From Magnetospirillum sp. WYHS-4 (lineage in GTDB: Bacteria; Pseudomonadota; Alphaproteobacteria; Rhodospirillales; GLO-3), in the NCBI GenBank assembly GCA_039908345.1, contig JAMOBD010000014.1:1-50454 (forward strand): a stretch of 50,454 nt of DNA, written 5' to 3'. Positions 8,583-18,983 of the stretch are shown one piece after another. Position 1 is the first letter of the stretch. Every line of letters starts with the position of its first letter. The notes beneath the pieces were generated by a model. That model was not told the origin of the DNA. It saw nothing but the letters and a program-made list of their open reading frames with translations, and searched no databases. The position numbers and the translations under genes were made by a program.

Positions 8583-10256
8583 CTAGTGGGCGGCAGCCCC
8601 TTCGGCGCCCAGGCCGGTCTCGGACCGGATCACCTGCGCCGCGAAAGCCTCGCGCTCCTGGTTGGCCCGCTCGCTGTTGTCCGTGACGGAGAACAGCCAA
8701 CTCGCGATGAAGGCGACCGGCATCGAGAACAGGGCCGGGTACTTGAACGGGAAGATGGCGGCCGGGTTCTTGAACACGTCGACCCACACCGTCGGTCCCA
8801 GCACGGTCAGCAGGATTGCCGCGCCCAGGCCCATGAAGCCGCCGATCACCGCGCCGCGGGTCGTCAGGCCCTTCCAGAACAGGGACAGCGCCAGGATCGG
8901 GAAGTTGGTCGACGCCGCGATGGCGAAGGTCAACCCGACCATGTAGGCGACGTTCTGCTTCTCGAAGATGATGCCGAGGAACACGGCGATCACGCCCAGT
9001 ACCAGGCTGGCCATCTTGGAGACCATGACTTCCTTGCCCTCGGTCGTCTTGCCGTGGGCGAAGACGTTGGCGTAGAGGTCATGCGAGATGGCCGACGCCC
9101 CGGCCAGGGCCAAGCCGGACACCACCGCCAGGATGGTGGCGAAGGCCACCGCGGAGATGAAGCCCAGGAACAGGTCGCCGCCGATGGCATGCGACAGGTG
9201 GATGGCCGCCATGTTGTTGCCGCCCCGGAGGTTCAGGGCGCCCTTGGCGGCGTCCAGATACTCGGGGTTGGTGGCCACCATGGTGATGGCGCCGAAGCCG
9301 ATGATGAAGGTCAGGATGTAGAAGTAGCCGATGAATCCGGTGGCATAGAACACCGACTTGCGGGCCGCCTTGGCATCGGGAACGGTGAAGAAGCGCATCA
9401 GGATGTGGGGCAGGCCGGCGGTGCCGAACATCAGGGCCAGGGCCAGGGAAATGGCCTCGATGGGGTTGGTCACCAGCGTTCCCGGCTTCATGATGGCCAT
9501 CGCCTTGGGATGGACCTCGACAGCCCTGACGAACATTCTTTCGAAGGAGAAGCCGAAGTTGTACATCACGCCGATCGCGATCACCGTGGCGCCGCCCAGA
9601 AGCAGGCAGGCCTTGATGATCTGCACCCAGGTGGTCGCCACCATGCCGCCGAATGTCACGTAAATGATCATCAGGCCGCCGACCAGCATCACGGCATAAA
9701 TGTAGTCCATGCCGAACAGCAGCTTGATCAACTGGCCCGCACCGACCATCTGGCCGATCAGGTAGAAGATCACGACCACCAACGCCCCGGTGGCCGCGAA
9801 GGTGCGCACCGGCTTGCGCCCCAGGCGGTAACTGGCCACGTCGGCGAAGGTGAACTTGCCCAGGTTGCGCAGGCGTTCGGCCAGCAGGAACAGGATGATC
9901 GGCCAGCCGACCAGCCAGCCGACCGAGTAGATCAGGCCATCGTAACCCTGGAGGTAGACCAGGGAAGAAATACCCAGGAACGACGCCGCCGACATGTAGT
10001 CGCCGGCGATCGCCAAGCCGTTCTGGAAGCCGGTGATGCCGCCGCCGGCCGCGTAGAAGTCGGCAGCCGTCTTGGTGCGTTTGGCCGCCCAGTAGGTGAT
10101 GCCCAGGGTGGCAAGGACGAAGACCACGAACATGCTGATCGCGGTATAGTTGGTCGCCTGCTTCTGGGCCGCTTCGACCGCCGGGCCCGCAAGGGCGGCG
10201 CCGGCCATCAGCGACAGGCCGCCCGCCAGGGCGGCGAGATGGGCAAAACGCTTCAT
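8583..10256 (-). CDS. actP: Acetate permease, sodium:solute symporter family
   Basis: A 557-residue polytopic inner-membrane protein of the SSS family that imports acetate and related monocarboxylates with a cation. It begins with a hydrophobic signal-like segment (about residues 1-24), as ActP does, followed by many transmembrane helices and the family motif [16 protein letters not shown] region. The start overlaps the yjcH stop as ATGA, and AAGGA precedes it, indicating translational coupling. YjcH-ActP pairing is the standard arrangement for acetate permease. Length is close to E. coli ActP (549). Acetate uptake fits an organism that stores PHA (see phaC). The upstream AT-rich region should hold the promoter. 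Confidence 0.93.
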   Translation of the reverse strand: MKRFAHLAALAGGLSLMAGAALAGPAVEAAQKQATNYTAISMFVVFVLATLGITYWAAKRTKTAADFYAAGGGITGFQNGLAIAGDYMSAASFLGISSLVYLQGYDGLIYSVGWLVGWPIILFLLAERLRNLGKFTFADVASYRLGRKPVRTFAATGALVVVIFYLIGQMVGAGQLIKLLFGMDYIYAVMLVGGLMIIYVTFGGMVATTWVQIIKACLLLGGATVIAIGVMYNFGFSFERMFVRAVEVHPKAMAIMKPGTLVTNPIEAISLALALMFGTAGLPHILMRFFTVPDAKAARKSVFYATGFIGYFYILTFIIGFGAITMVATNPEYLDAAKGALNLRGGNNMAAIHLSHAIGGDLFLGFISAVAFATILAVVSGLALAGASAISHDLYANVFAHGKTTEGKEVMVSKMASLVLGVIAVFLGIIFEKQNVAYMVGLTFAIAASTNFPILALSLFWKGLTTRGAVIGGFMGLGAAILLTVLGPTVWVDVFKNPAAIFPFKYPALFSMPVAFIASWLFSVTDNSERANQEREAFAAQVIRSETGLGAEGAAAH

Positions 10257-10567
10257 TTCCAGGCGTCCTTGATGATCTCGTGGTTGAGGTCGTCGAATTC
10301 GGTATTGGCCCGGCGGACGTAGATTCCGGTCAGGGCGATGGCGCTGAGGATCACGCCGACCCCGATCGGGAATCCGACGGTGCCGACGCTGCCGACGGAA
10401 ATCGGCGAGCCGAGGAAATCCTTGGCATAGGCGATCATGAAAATGAAGCCGAAATAGATAGCCAGCATGATGGCCGAAAGAGTCCAGGCGAACGCCCGCC
10501 GCTTGCGGACGAGTTCTTCGAATTTCGGATTATTCTGGATCCTATCGGCGAGGTGTGTATTGCTCAT
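10253..10567 (-). CDS. yjcH: DUF485 membrane protein partner of ActP
   Basis: A 104-residue inner-membrane protein with two transmembrane helices (about residues 25-48 and 60-83), typical of the DUF485/YjcH family. The family is almost always encoded just before actP and may assist or regulate the permease; its exact role is unknown. It starts after GGAGG and overlaps actP by four bases, so the two form an operon. Confidence 0.9.
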   Translation of the reverse strand: MSNTHLADRIQNNPKFEELVRKRRAFAWTLSAIMLAIYFGFIFMIAYAKDFLGSPISVGSVGTVGFPIGVGVILSAIALTGIYVRRANTEFDDLNHEIIKDAWK

Positions 10568-11114
10568 TGTCTATCCTCCACCGGATGTTGCCATGCAGCA
10601 TTCTACGGGGGATGTCCATTGACGGTATCATGCTCCCCCGATTACATGACCGATGCACAAAAGTTCAGGTATGAATGCATAAAACGCATACCTTATCCCC
10701 TTGTGCGGGGCGTCGCAGGGCATTAGCATCCGCAGCATCGGGTGTCAACCTGACAAATAAAAAATATCCGTATTGATACTGATGTTGCGGGGATATCGTC
10801 AGTATACTTTGCTTATTGCCACTGTGTAATGTGTTGTTGCGTCCGCGAATTGCAGCATTGTTTATGTATTAATATCAACATATCGGTAATTTAATTATAT
10901 TTATATTCAATATGCATATAATATATACTAATTAATATTGTGAGCTGGTTTTCTTGTCGCCGTATCTGCGATGGACGTGCTGCCGAGTATTGTTGGTTGC
11001 TTATCATGGTAGTGCTTTGGGGGGATTTCCCGCGGAGCGTCGGTGCCAGCCTGAAGAGAACAGGAGCCAATCGGCGCGACTGGCTCCTGTTCGAGATCCA
11101 TCATGCAGTGGGGA
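10568..11114. other. AT-rich non-coding region upstream of yjcH-actP
   Basis: About 550 bp without a believable gene. The part from about 10760 to 10960 is very AT-rich (runs of TATAT, TTAATTA), in sharp contrast to the GC-rich window. Near the yjcH side is an imperfect palindrome, GGTATG...GCATACC (10668-10692), that could be an operator. The far end holds the terminator of the next minus-strand gene. The rest is unexplained; promoter, curved or protein-bound DNA, or a remnant of acquired DNA are all possible. Confidence 0.6.
11058..11092 (-). terminator. Terminator of the small four-cysteine protein gene
   Basis: GAACAGGAGCCA (11058-11069) and TGGCTCCTGTTC (11081-11092) form a perfect 12-bp stem with an 11-nt loop. 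On the minus strand it lies 22 bp after the stop of the gene ending at 11115, with a TCTTC tail. Confidence 0.72.
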
Positions 11115-11378
11115 TTACTTCCAACCGGATTCCGCTTCGCAAGCCTTCATCTCCTTGGGGTGGGTCTTTTCCCAGGTGCTGATGGATTGGGTTTCGTTGT
11201 CGCCCATCTTGTTGTTCATGCAGGTGCAATACTTGATGACCACCTCAGATCCCACCTTGGCGTCGGCGTTGTCCTTTATGCACTTGGCAATCCACTTCAT
11301 GTCATCGGAATCGGCCAGGGCGACATTGGAAGTCAGGGCGGTCAGACCGACTAGCAACGCAGTGGCAAAAAGTTTCAT
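11115..11378 (-). CDS. Small exported protein with four cysteines
   Basis: An 87-residue protein with a clear Sec signal peptide (hydrophobic residues 4-20, cleavage likely after ALA at 20-22). The mature part of about 65 residues has cysteines at 33, 51, 53 and 80, with C-T-C in the middle, so two disulfides in the periplasm are plausible. I do not recognise a family. GAGGAG precedes the ATG by about 6 nt. The gene stands alone with its own terminator and is less GC-rich than its neighbours by eye, suggesting either relaxed composition or acquisition. Confidence 0.75.
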   Translation of the reverse strand: MKLFATALLVGLTALTSNVALADSDDMKWIAKCIKDNADAKVGSEVVIKYCTCMNNKMGDNETQSISTWEKTHPKEMKACEAESGWK

Positions 11379-11586
11379 GGCGCACTCCTCAGAAAAAAAA
11401 TGGCGGCAGGCCTAGTGATACTAAGTCCGTGTCTCAACCACTATACAATCGTCACCGCCGCCGACAAGCAGGTTGAGCGTCCTCGGACGATGAAACTCGT
11501 CCTCCCAATTCCCATCGGGATATCGAAGGCTTCCTGACGAGTCGGCAAGGAGCTGACCCGAGACAGACGCCCGCGATGCCGGTAGG

Positions 11587-12141
11587 ATGGGCGGCATGTT
11601 TTCCGACCACACACTGACGCCCAAGGAAGCGATCCGCCTTTGCGCACTCGGCACCCTGGCGGGCGGGCCGCAGCGCTATGGCGCGCTAGCCCATGCCATC
11701 CGCCACTTCGTCAGCCGCATCACCGGCCCATCCTCCGAAATCATGGGCACGTCCATCGAATTGCTGCGCTATGAAGGGCTGGTGGCCACAGTCTCCGGCA
11801 GCGGCATGGAGGACGACGCCGAACTGATCCTCACCGACCAGGGCCGCCGGGAACTGCATGGCCTGCTCACCGCCAACGTACGTGCCGCCGCCACCGAGCT
11901 GAACAAGCTGGTGGTTGCCCTCAAATTCCGTTTCCTGCACCTGTTGGAACGCCCCGACCAGGAGGCCCAGGTCGACCTGCTGATCGAGGCCTGCGACAAG
12001 GAGCTTGCCCGCCTGGACGACCTGCGCCACCACCACGCCGAAGAACCCGGCTTCATGGCGGATTGGCTGGATCACGACATCGGCCAACTGGAATCCCACC
12101 TGGCTTGGCTGCAGGATCTCCGTTCCAGCTTGAGGGGCTAA
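11587..12141 (+). CDS. PadR-like winged-helix regulator (tentative)
   Basis: A 184-residue protein. Residues 8-95 look like a winged helix-turn-helix: an L-T-P-K-E-A-I-R-L start, a glycine-rich turn, a helix around ITGPSSEIMGTSIELLRYEGLV, and a wing ending in AELILTDQGRREL. The remainder is charged and helical, like the dimerisation coiled coil of PadR-family repressors. Assignment to PadR is by pattern only; MarR-type is the main alternative. A second in-frame ATG three codons later (11596) is also possible. The TAA overlaps the TAG of the convergent aminotransferase gene. Confidence 0.65.
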   Translation: MGGMFSDHTLTPKEAIRLCALGTLAGGPQRYGALAHAIRHFVSRITGPSSEIMGTSIELLRYEGLVATVSGSGMEDDAELILTDQGRRELHGLLTANVRAAATELNKLVVALKFRFLHLLERPDQEAQVDLLIEACDKELARLDDLRHHHAEEPGFMADWLDHDIGQLESHLAWLQDLRSSLRG

Positions 12142-13313
12142 GTCCCCCGTTCGCCGAAATGCCTCTTCAGGCGACCGACGGCTTCGTCCAGCACCGCATC
12201 CTTCTTGCAGAAGCAGAAGCGGGCGAAATGGTCGATGTCGGCCTCGCCGTAGAAGGCGCTGACCGGGACGGCGGTGACTCCCGCCTCTACCGTGATGTGG
12301 CGGCAGAAGGCCTCGTCGTCGCCATCGAAACCGACCGGTCGGAAGTCGATGGTCAGGAAGTAGGTCCCCGCCGCTTCCAGCACCGCGAAGCCAACTTCCC
12401 TCAGCCCCTGGGCCAGACGGTCGCGCTTGGCCTGCAGGCGGCCCGCCAAGCCGGAAAAATACGAGTCTTCCTTGCCCAGGCCATCGGCCACCGCCTTCTG
12501 CAGGTTGGGGGGCGTGGTGAAGGTGACGAACTGGTGGGCCTTCACCACGGGTTCCAGCAATTTTGCCGCCCCGGTCACGTAGCCCACCTTCCAGCCGGTG
12601 ACCGAGAAAGTCTTGCCGGCCGAACCGATGCGCAAGCAGCGGTCCCGCATGCCGGGTAGGGTCATCAAGGGAATGTGGCGGCGGCCATCGAACAGCAGAT
12701 GTTCGTAGACCTCGTCGCAGACGGCGAAGGCGTCGTGCCTTTCCATCAGTCCGGCAACGAATTCCAGTTCGTCGCGGGTAAAGACTTTGCCCGACGGATT
12801 GTGCGGAGTGTTGAGCACAACCAGCTTGGTCTTGTCCGAAAAAGCGGCGGCCAAAGCCTTGCGCGGCAGTTCCCAAAGGGGCGGCTCCAGACGCACTAGG
12901 CGCGGCACGCCGCCGGCCAGGCGGACGATGGGCAGGTAGGAATCGTAGAGCGGCTCGATCAGCACCACCTCGTCGCCCGCCTCGATCAGGCCGAACAGGC
13001 AATCGGCCAAGGCCTCGGTGGCGCCCGACGTCACCAGGACCTCGGTTTTCCAGTCCGCGTCGATGCCGTAGAAGCGGGCGTCGTGCGCCGCCACCGCCTG
13101 ACGTAGCGCAGGCAGCCCGGCCATGGGCGGATACTGGTTGGCGGTTCCCCCTTCCAGCAGGGCGCGGGCGGCCGCCTCCACCACGTCCGGGGCTCCGTCC
13201 TCGTCGGGGAAGCCCTGGCCCAGGTTGACCGAGCCGTGTTCGGCGGCCAGGGCGCTCATGCGCGTGAAGACCGTGGTGCCCAGCCCGGAAAGGAACGCGT
13301 TGCCCGCTTTCAT
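12138..13313 (-). CDS. Class I/II PLP-dependent aminotransferase
   Basis: A 391-residue fold-type I aminotransferase. Visible motifs are VNLGQGFPD near the N-terminus, the cofactor-binding SGATEAL (96-102), NTPHNPSGK (168-176), the D-E-V-Y segment (200-203) and the Schiff-base lysine K234 in SAGKTFSVTGWKVGY. The GQGFPD start and this lysine region resemble the group containing methionine/kynurenine aminotransferases and cysteine-conjugate beta-lyases (YbdL-like); the exact substrate cannot be told. Length is normal. The ATG has only a weak Shine-Dalgarno. It is divergent from the OsmC gene by 67 bp. Confidence 0.88.
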   Translation of the reverse strand: MKAGNAFLSGLGTTVFTRMSALAAEHGSVNLGQGFPDEDGAPDVVEAAARALLEGGTANQYPPMAGLPALRQAVAAHDARFYGIDADWKTEVLVTSGATEALADCLFGLIEAGDEVVLIEPLYDSYLPIVRLAGGVPRLVRLEPPLWELPRKALAAAFSDKTKLVVLNTPHNPSGKVFTRDELEFVAGLMERHDAFAVCDEVYEHLLFDGRRHIPLMTLPGMRDRCLRIGSAGKTFSVTGWKVGYVTGAAKLLEPVVKAHQFVTFTTPPNLQKAVADGLGKEDSYFSGLAGRLQAKRDRLAQGLREVGFAVLEAAGTYFLTIDFRPVGFDGDDEAFCRHITVEAGVTAVPVSAFYGEADIDHFARFCFCKKDAVLDEAVGRLKRHFGERGT

Positions 13314-13380
13314 GGGAAAGCCTGTACCATGCCCGGCGGCAGTCCGCTATACTCCCCGCCTCTTGAAGCGGGAGAGCAGG

Positions 13381-13803
13381 ATGAAAGCGCGCGTCAAATG
13401 GGTCGAGGCCCGCAGCTTCATGGGCGAATCGGGCAGCGGCCACACGGTGGTGATGGATGGCCCCCCCGACCTGGGCGGGCGCAACCTGGGCCCCCGGCCC
13501 ATGGAGATGCTGCTTATGGGCATGGGCGGCTGTACCGCCTTCGACGTGGTCGACATCCTGGAGAAGGGCCGCCAGAAGATCGAGGACTGCGCCATCGAGA
13601 TCGAAGCCGAGCGCGCCGAGGCCAATCCCAAGGTCTTCACCCGCATCCTCATGCGCTACATCGTCGAGGGCAAGGGCCTGGACCGCGCCAAGGTGGAACG
13701 GGCGGTCCAGCTTTCTGCCGACAAGTACTGTTCGGCTTCCATCATGCTCGGCAAGACCGCCGAGATCATCCACGAGATCGAGGTGATCGATACGTCGGCC
13801 TGA
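13381..13803 (+). CDS. OsmC/Ohr-family peroxiredoxin-like protein
   Basis: A 140-residue OsmC-fold protein. The two conserved cysteines of the family are present, one in MGGCTAFDV (near residue 57) and one in KYCSAS (near residue 120). OsmC proteins reduce organic peroxides in the cytoplasm as dimers. The sequence is nearer to the YhfA-like OsmC subgroup than to Ohr. The ATG at 13381 is chosen because GGGAGAGCAGG lies directly upstream; an in-frame start far upstream would run into the aminotransferase gene. Function as a peroxidase is inferred from family. Confidence 0.87.
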   Translation: MKARVKWVEARSFMGESGSGHTVVMDGPPDLGGRNLGPRPMEMLLMGMGGCTAFDVVDILEKGRQKIEDCAIEIEAERAEANPKVFTRILMRYIVEGKGLDRAKVERAVQLSADKYCSASIMLGKTAEIIHEIEVIDTSA

Positions 13804-14286
<483 letters not shown>

Positions 14287-14317
14287 CGATTTCACATCCA
14301 ACGGAGGGAACCATCCC

Positions 14318-15739
14318 ATGTCCCTGAACTGCAAGAAGCCTGAAGACGTCTTCAAGATGATCAAGGAGAAGGACATCCAGTTCGTGGATCTCCGCTTCAC
14401 CGATCCGAAGGGCAAGTGGCAGCACTTGGCCATGTGCTCGGACTTCATCAACGAGTCCGCCTTCGAGGACGGCATCATGTTCGACGGCTCGTCGATCTCT
14501 GGCTGGAAGGCGATCAACGAGTCCGACATGTCCCTGATCCCCGACGCCACTTCGGCGGTGATGGATCCCTTCTCGGCCCAGCCGCAGATGATCCTGTTCT
14601 GCGACATCATGGAGCCCTCGACCGGCCAGCCCTACAACCGCGACCCGCGCTCCATCGCCAAGCGCGCCGAGGCCTACCTGAAGTCGACCGGCATCGGCGA
14701 TACCGCCTATTTCGGTCCCGAGCCGGAATTCTTCGTGTTCGACGACGTGCGCTTCAACGTCGGCATGAACGGCAGCTTCTACGAGCTGGACTCCGAGGAA
14801 GGTCCCTGGGTCACCGGCAAGCTGCTGGCCGAAGGCAATGCCGGCCACCGTCCTCCGGTCAAGGGCGGCTATTTCCCGGTTCCGCCGGTCGATAGCATCC
14901 CCGACATGCGCTCCGAGATGGTGATGACGCTCAAGGAGATGGGCGTCAAGATGGACAAGCATCACCACGAGGTGGCGCCTTCCCAGCACGAACTGGGCAT
15001 GGTGTACAACACCCTGGTGACTTCGGCCGACAACGTGCAGATGTACAAGTACGTGGTCCAGATGGTCGCTCACACCTACGGCAAGACCGCGACCTTCATG
15101 CCGAAGCCGATCGTCGGCGACAACGGTTCGGGCATGCACGTGCACCAGTCCATCTGGAAGTCCGGCAAGCCGACCTTCGCGGGTTCGGGCTATGCTGACC
15201 TGTCCGACGCCGCGCTTTACTACATCGGCGGCATCATCAAGCACGCCAAGGCGATCAACGCCATCACCAACCCGGGCACCAACAGCTACAAGCGGCTGAT
15301 CCCCGGCTTCGAGGCTCCGGTGCTGCTGGCCTACTCGGCCCGCAACCGCTCGGCTTCCTGCCGCATCCCCTTCTCCAACTCGCCCAACGGCAAGCGCGTC
15401 GAAGTTCGGTTCCCGGACCCGACCGCCAATCCGTACCTGGGCTTCGCGGCCATGATGATGGCCGGCCTGGACGGCATCCAGAACAAGATCCACCCGGGCG
15501 ACGCCATGGACAAGAACCTCTACGACCTGCCGCCCGACGAGTTGAAGAACATCCCGACCGTCTGCGGCTCGCTCCGCGAGGCCATCGGCGCCCTGGAAGC
15601 GGATCGCGAGTTCCTCAAGAAGGGTGACGTGTTCTCCGACGACTTCCTCGACAGCTATCTCGAACTGAAGTGGGAAGAGGTCTACAACTTCGAACACACC
15701 CCGCACCCGATCGAGTTCAAGATGTACTACAGCTCGTAA
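14318..15739 (+). CDS. glnA: Glutamine synthetase type I
   Basis: A 473-residue GSI enzyme that makes glutamine from glutamate, ammonia and ATP as a dodecamer. Recognised parts are the beta-grasp N-terminal domain, the [10 protein letters not shown] segment, the metal-binding region [10 protein letters not shown], the ATP-binding [18 protein letters not shown], and the adenylylation site tyrosine in [10 protein letters not shown]. The last marks it as the GlnE-regulated GSI-beta type. The ATG at 14318 follows CGGAGGGAA. It forms the glnBA operon and is ended by a strong terminator. Regulation by PII through GlnE and, at the promoter, by NtrC is expected from family knowledge. Confidence 0.98.
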   Translation: MSLNCKKPEDVFKMIKEKDIQFVDLRFTDPKGKWQHLAMCSDFINESAFEDGIMFDGSSISGWKAINESDMSLIPDATSAVMDPFSAQPQMILFCDIMEPSTGQPYNRDPRSIAKRAEAYLKSTGIGDTAYFGPEPEFFVFDDVRFNVGMNGSFYELDSEEGPWVTGKLLAEGNAGHRPPVKGGYFPVPPVDSIPDMRSEMVMTLKEMGVKMDKHHHEVAPSQHELGMVYNTLVTSADNVQMYKYVVQMVAHTYGKTATFMPKPIVGDNGSGMHVHQSIWKSGKPTFAGSGYADLSDAALYYIGGIIKHAKAINAITNPGTNSYKRLIPGFEAPVLLAYSARNRSASCRIPFSNSPNGKRVEVRFPDPTANPYLGFAAMMMAGLDGIQNKIHPGDAMDKNLYDLPPDELKNIPTVCGSLREAIGALEADREFLKKGDVFSDDFLDSYLELKWEEVYNFEHTPHPIEFKMYYSS

Positions 15740-15771
15740 GGTTCGGGTTCGAACTAGAACCCATCCTCGAG

Positions 15772-15803
15772 AAGCCCCGCCTCGCAAGAGGCGGGGCTTT
15801 CTT
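15772..15803 (+). terminator. Intrinsic terminator of glnBA
   Basis: A perfect 12-bp stem (15772-15783 with 15788-15799) closed by a GCAA tetraloop and followed by TCTT, 32 bp after the glnA stop. Confidence 0.9.
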
Positions 15804-15978
15804 CTGGTTTATCCAGGAATTCCGGGGAAGGGCGAATGCCCGCCAAGTCCTTCAATCTACCCCACGTCATGGGGCGGCGAGATCACAAAATCCATATGGC
15901 GTGGATTGGGGGGGGGCGCTGAGGCAGGTCAAGGGCGACGGAGTCGAGGCCTTTGCTGCAGGAGGACACAGAGAGAAA

Positions 15979-16146
15979 TCAATGCCGCGTCGGCTGAAGG
16001 TCGGCCAGCATGCCGGAGACGCGCGAGGCGTAGCGGCGATAGAAGGCGGCCTGATCGGGGCTGCAGGAGCGCAGGGCGGCGGCATTGAGCGCCTTGAGGA
16101 AGGTTGCGTAGCGGCCGATCAACATTTGACGTTGGGCGAAGGACAT
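15979..16146 (-). CDS. Small hypothetical protein (55 residues)
   Basis: A 55-residue ORF starting MSFAQRQMLIGRYATFLKAL, preceded by AAAGGGA at a good distance. The sequence is basic and helical, with spaced Arg/Tyr/Phe residues that look like a real small protein rather than an antisense shadow. No family is recognised. It ends about 240 bp downstream of glnA in the opposite direction, and about 290 bp separate it from the AMIN gene. The DNA 15804-15978 holds nothing I can identify. Confidence 0.5.
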   Translation of the reverse strand: MSFAQRQMLIGRYATFLKALNAAALRSCSPDQAAFYRRYASRVSGMLADLQPTRH

Positions 16147-16437
16147 GATGGGGTTCCCTTTCTTGGGTGTGCCGTCGTTCTGACAAGCTCTGGAGTCATC
16201 CTGACCCGAATCGCTTAACAAACGGTTCACATCTCTCTTCCTGGAAGAAGAAGGCAAACACCAGGACGGACCCTCGCGGTTCCGATACCGCCGAGTCATG
16301 AAGTCTCGCGATGGGCTCGACGACTCGCGTTTGTTCCCAAAATATCGACGCCGGATAAATACTGTTTGCAATATATAGTGTTATCTCCAAGATGTGGGGG
16401 AATCGCTTCTTCGGTCCCCCGTATTTTGAGGTGCGCC
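16147..16437. other. Divergent intergenic region
   Basis: A gap of 291 bp between the 55-residue minus-strand gene and the AMIN gene. Its right half is AT-rich (about 16335-16395, with AATATATAG) and likely carries the promoter of the AMIN gene. No gene or structured RNA was recognised. Confidence 0.45.
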
Positions 16438-16998
16438 ATGCGATTGGGGTTATGGACAGTTCTGGCGGTGACGGTGCTTGTCACGGGGCCCGTCGTCGCG
16501 GCCGAACAGTTGGCGGGCTTGCCACCCTCGGAAATCGCTACTTGGCCGCGGGGGGATGCGGCAGCCACGCCGGCCCTGGTGGCTGCGGTGACCGATCTGC
16601 GGGTGATGCGGCAAGGGGCGCACACCCAGGTTTCCCTGGATCTTACCGGGCCGGCTCCCGCTTCCTGGCGGGTGACGCCTTCGGGCCGCTCGGTGCTGTT
16701 GAATTTTCCGTCCATTCATTGGGAGGTGCCGGCCAGCGGCCGGAGGACCGGCGGCTTGGTCTCCAAGTACCTGTTCGGGGCCGGGGAAAACGGGGGAGGG
16801 GATCTTGCCCTGATCGTCGCCGAGCCGGTCCGGGTTGGGCAGGTCCGTTCCCTGCCGCCGGCGGCCAAGGGCGGCCGCTACCAGTTGGTGGTCGACCTCA
16901 TCCCGCGAAAGGCCCTGGCGGATGCCGGCCCGCAAGCCACCGCCCAACCCGATCCCGCCGCCGCCTTTGGGACGACGACCGTACGCTTGGCGCGGTAG
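16438..16998 (+). CDS. Exported AMIN-domain protein without an amidase domain
   Basis: A 186-residue protein with a Sec signal peptide (about residues 1-20, ending in AA before EQLAG). The rest resembles an AMIN domain: alternating beta strands such as AVTDLRVMRQG, TQVSLDLTGPAP and SVLLNFPSIHWEVP. AMIN domains target periplasmic amidases such as AmiC, or secretins, to peptidoglycan or division sites. Here no catalytic amidase domain follows; the gene stops and is followed after 6 bp by the convergent stop of the TlpA-like gene. It may be a free-standing targeting factor. GAGG lies 6 nt before the ATG. Confidence 0.65.
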   Translation: MRLGLWTVLAVTVLVTGPVVAAEQLAGLPPSEIATWPRGDAAATPALVAAVTDLRVMRQGAHTQVSLDLTGPAPASWRVTPSGRSVLLNFPSIHWEVPASGRRTGGLVSKYLFGAGENGGGDLALIVAEPVRVGQVRSLPPAAKGGRYQLVVDLIPRKALADAGPQATAQPDPAAAFGTTTVRLAR

Positions 16999-17004
16999 GC
17001 CGCT

Positions 17005-17565
17005 TCAAGGTCGGGTGCAGGCCTTGACCAAGTTAATCATTTGGGGAGAATCCCATTCGGCGGGGCCGATCCAGCGGGCGCGCTCGCGGCCCGAGGCATC
17101 GATGAACAGGGTGGTCGGCAGCCCCGAGACCAGCAGGAGTTGGCCGAGACGGGTGCGGGGGTCGAGTAGCATGGGCAGGTTCGATATCCTGGCGCCTTCG
17201 AAGAATTTCTTCACTGCCGGCTCGCCCAGGCGGTCCTGGGAGACGGTGACAACTTCGATCTTTTCCTTCGCGGCCGCCAGTTTGTCCTGAAGGCGCGACA
17301 GGGAAGGCATCTCCTTGATGCAGGGGGGGCACCAAGTAGCCCAGAAGTTCAAAACGATTCCCTTGCCCTTGTAGCCCGGCAGCGTTACCAGCTTCTCGCC
17401 GACCACGGCCACAGGCTCGTCGGGGACCGGCTTGGGCGGGTTCGTGACCTTGAAGCCCCGGTAGGCCACGGCATCGGGCGAGCAACTCGCCTCGGCGCTT
17501 GCAACCGGCGGGGATATGGCGACAATCACGCTCGCGATCACCGCGGCCAGGACAGTACGACCCAT
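17005..17565 (-). CDS. TlpA-like periplasmic thioredoxin
   Basis: A 186-residue exported thioredoxin-fold protein. Residues 1-24 form a signal peptide ending in ASA. The redox motif W-C-P-P-C lies in [17 protein letters not shown], and the cis-proline loop is [10 protein letters not shown]. TlpA/ResA proteins reduce disulfides of periplasmic targets such as apocytochromes c or Cu-centre proteins. The start ATG (17563-17565) is preceded on the minus strand by GGAGGAGAAGAGGAAG. That ribosome-binding site lies inside the first codons of the divergent argH gene, and the two start codons overlap in one CATG. Confidence 0.9.
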   Translation of the reverse strand: MGRTVLAAVIASVIVAISPPVASAEASCSPDAVAYRGFKVTNPPKPVPDEPVAVVGEKLVTLPGYKGKGIVLNFWATWCPPCIKEMPSLSRLQDKLAAAKEKIEVVTVSQDRLGEPAVKKFFEGARISNLPMLLDPRTRLGQLLLVSGLPTTLFIDASGRERARWIGPAEWDSPQMINLVKACTRP

Positions 17566-18979
17566 GACTTCCTCTTCTCCTCCGTCCACCAAGGACACCA
17601 GCACCATCTGGGGCGGGCGCTTCGCCGCCGGCCCGTCGGCCGTGATGGAGGAGATCAACGCCTCCATCGGCTTCGACAAGCGGCTGTTCGCCCAGGACAT
17701 CCGAGGCTCCCAGGCCCACTGCGCCATGCTGGCGAAGACGGGCATCATAACCCAAGCCGATGCCGACGCCATCCTCAAGGGCCTCGGTCAAGTCCTGGAA
17801 GAAATGTCCTCCGGCCGCTTCGAATTCAAGCGTTCGCTGGAAGACATCCACATGAACGTGGAAACCCGGCTGGCGGAAATCGTCGGCGAGGCGGCGGGCC
17901 GCCTGCACACGGCGCGTTCGCGCAACGACCAGGTGGCGACCGACTTCCGGCTTTGGGTGCGCGATGCCTTGGATCAACTGGAAGGCGCGGCGACGACCCT
18001 GCAGCGGGTGCTGATAGCCCAGGCGGAACGCCATGTGGAAACCGTGATGCCGGGTTTCACCCACCTGCAGGCCGCCCAGCCGGTGGTGCTGGCCCACCAC
18101 CTGCTGGCCTGGGTGGAGATGCTGGGCCGCGACCGCAGCCGGCTGGCCGACTGCCGCCGACGGCTGAACGAGAGCCCCCTGGGCGCGGCGGCGCTGGCCG
18201 GCACCTCGTTTCCCATCGACCGCCACATGACGGCGGCGGCCCTGGGCTTCGACCGGCCGATGGCCAATTCCCTGGACGCGGTTTCGGACCGGGACTTCGC
18301 GCTCGAATTCCTGGCCGCCGGTTCCATCCTCGCCGTGCACCTATCGCGCATGGCGGAAGAAATCGTGCTCTGGTGCACCGACCAGTTCGGCTTCGTTCGC
18401 CTGTCGGACGCCTTCACCACCGGCAGCTCGATCATGCCGCAGAAGCGCAATCCCGACGCCGCCGAACTGGTCAAGGCCAAGGCCGGCCGGGTGATCGGGG
18501 CGCTGAACGGCCTTTTGGTGGTGCTCAAGGGCCTGCCGCTCGCCTACGGCAAGGACATGCAGGAAGACAAGGAACCGGCCTTCGACGCCGCCGACACCTT
18601 GGGGCTCTGCCTGGCTGCCATGGCCGGCATGCTGGCGGAAGCCGAATTCGATGCGGGGCGCATGCGCGCGGCGCTGGCCAAGGGCTTCATCACCGCCACC
18701 GACCTGGCCGACTGGCTGGTACGGGAACTGAAGATGCCGTTCCGCCGAGCCCATCACGTCACCGGGCGCCTGGTCAAGCTGGCCGAAGAAAAGGGCTGCG
18801 GCCTGGAGCAACTGTCCCTGGACGACATGCGCCCGGTGGAAGCCGGAATCACGGAAGCGGTCTTCGGGGTCCTCGGGGTGGACAATTCGGTGCAGAGCCG
18901 CACCAGCTTCGGCGGCACGGCGCCCGAGAGGGTGCGGGCCGCGCTGGCCGAGGCCCGCAAGCGCTTCCTGGGAGAGTGA
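17564..18979 (+). CDS. argH: Argininosuccinate lyase
   Basis: A 471-residue enzyme of the fumarase/aspartase superfamily that splits argininosuccinate to arginine and fumarate, the last step of arginine synthesis. Signatures are the N-terminal [22 protein letters not shown]-like HTARSRNDQ and the catalytic loop [12 protein letters not shown]. The ATG at 17564 is the only reasonable start before IWGGRF. It overlaps the opposite-strand start codon of the TlpA-like gene, so argH expression must be driven from within that gene. It is followed closely by lptM and lysA, the common alphaproteobacterial order. Confidence 0.96.
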   Translation: MTSSSPPSTKDTSTIWGGRFAAGPSAVMEEINASIGFDKRLFAQDIRGSQAHCAMLAKTGIITQADADAILKGLGQVLEEMSSGRFEFKRSLEDIHMNVETRLAEIVGEAAGRLHTARSRNDQVATDFRLWVRDALDQLEGAATTLQRVLIAQAERHVETVMPGFTHLQAAQPVVLAHHLLAWVEMLGRDRSRLADCRRRLNESPLGAAALAGTSFPIDRHMTAAALGFDRPMANSLDAVSDRDFALEFLAAGSILAVHLSRMAEEIVLWCTDQFGFVRLSDAFTTGSSIMPQKRNPDAAELVKAKAGRVIGALNGLLVVLKGLPLAYGKDMQEDKEPAFDAADTLGLCLAAMAGMLAEAEFDAGRMRAALAKGFITATDLADWLVRELKMPFRRAHHVTGRLVKLAEEKGCGLEQLSLDDMRPVEAGITEAVFGVLGVDNSVQSRTSFGGTAPERVRAALAEARKRFLGE

Positions 18980-18983
18980 CGAG

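Noticed and set aside
8532-10322. 596-codon open frame opposite actP
   Set aside because: His/Gln/Asp-rich shadow of a membrane protein gene; no motifs, and actP/yjcH explain the region.
15929-16186. 85-codon ORF overlapping the 55-residue gene
   Set aside because: Arg/Pro/Leu-rich out-of-frame sequence without a good ribosome-binding site.
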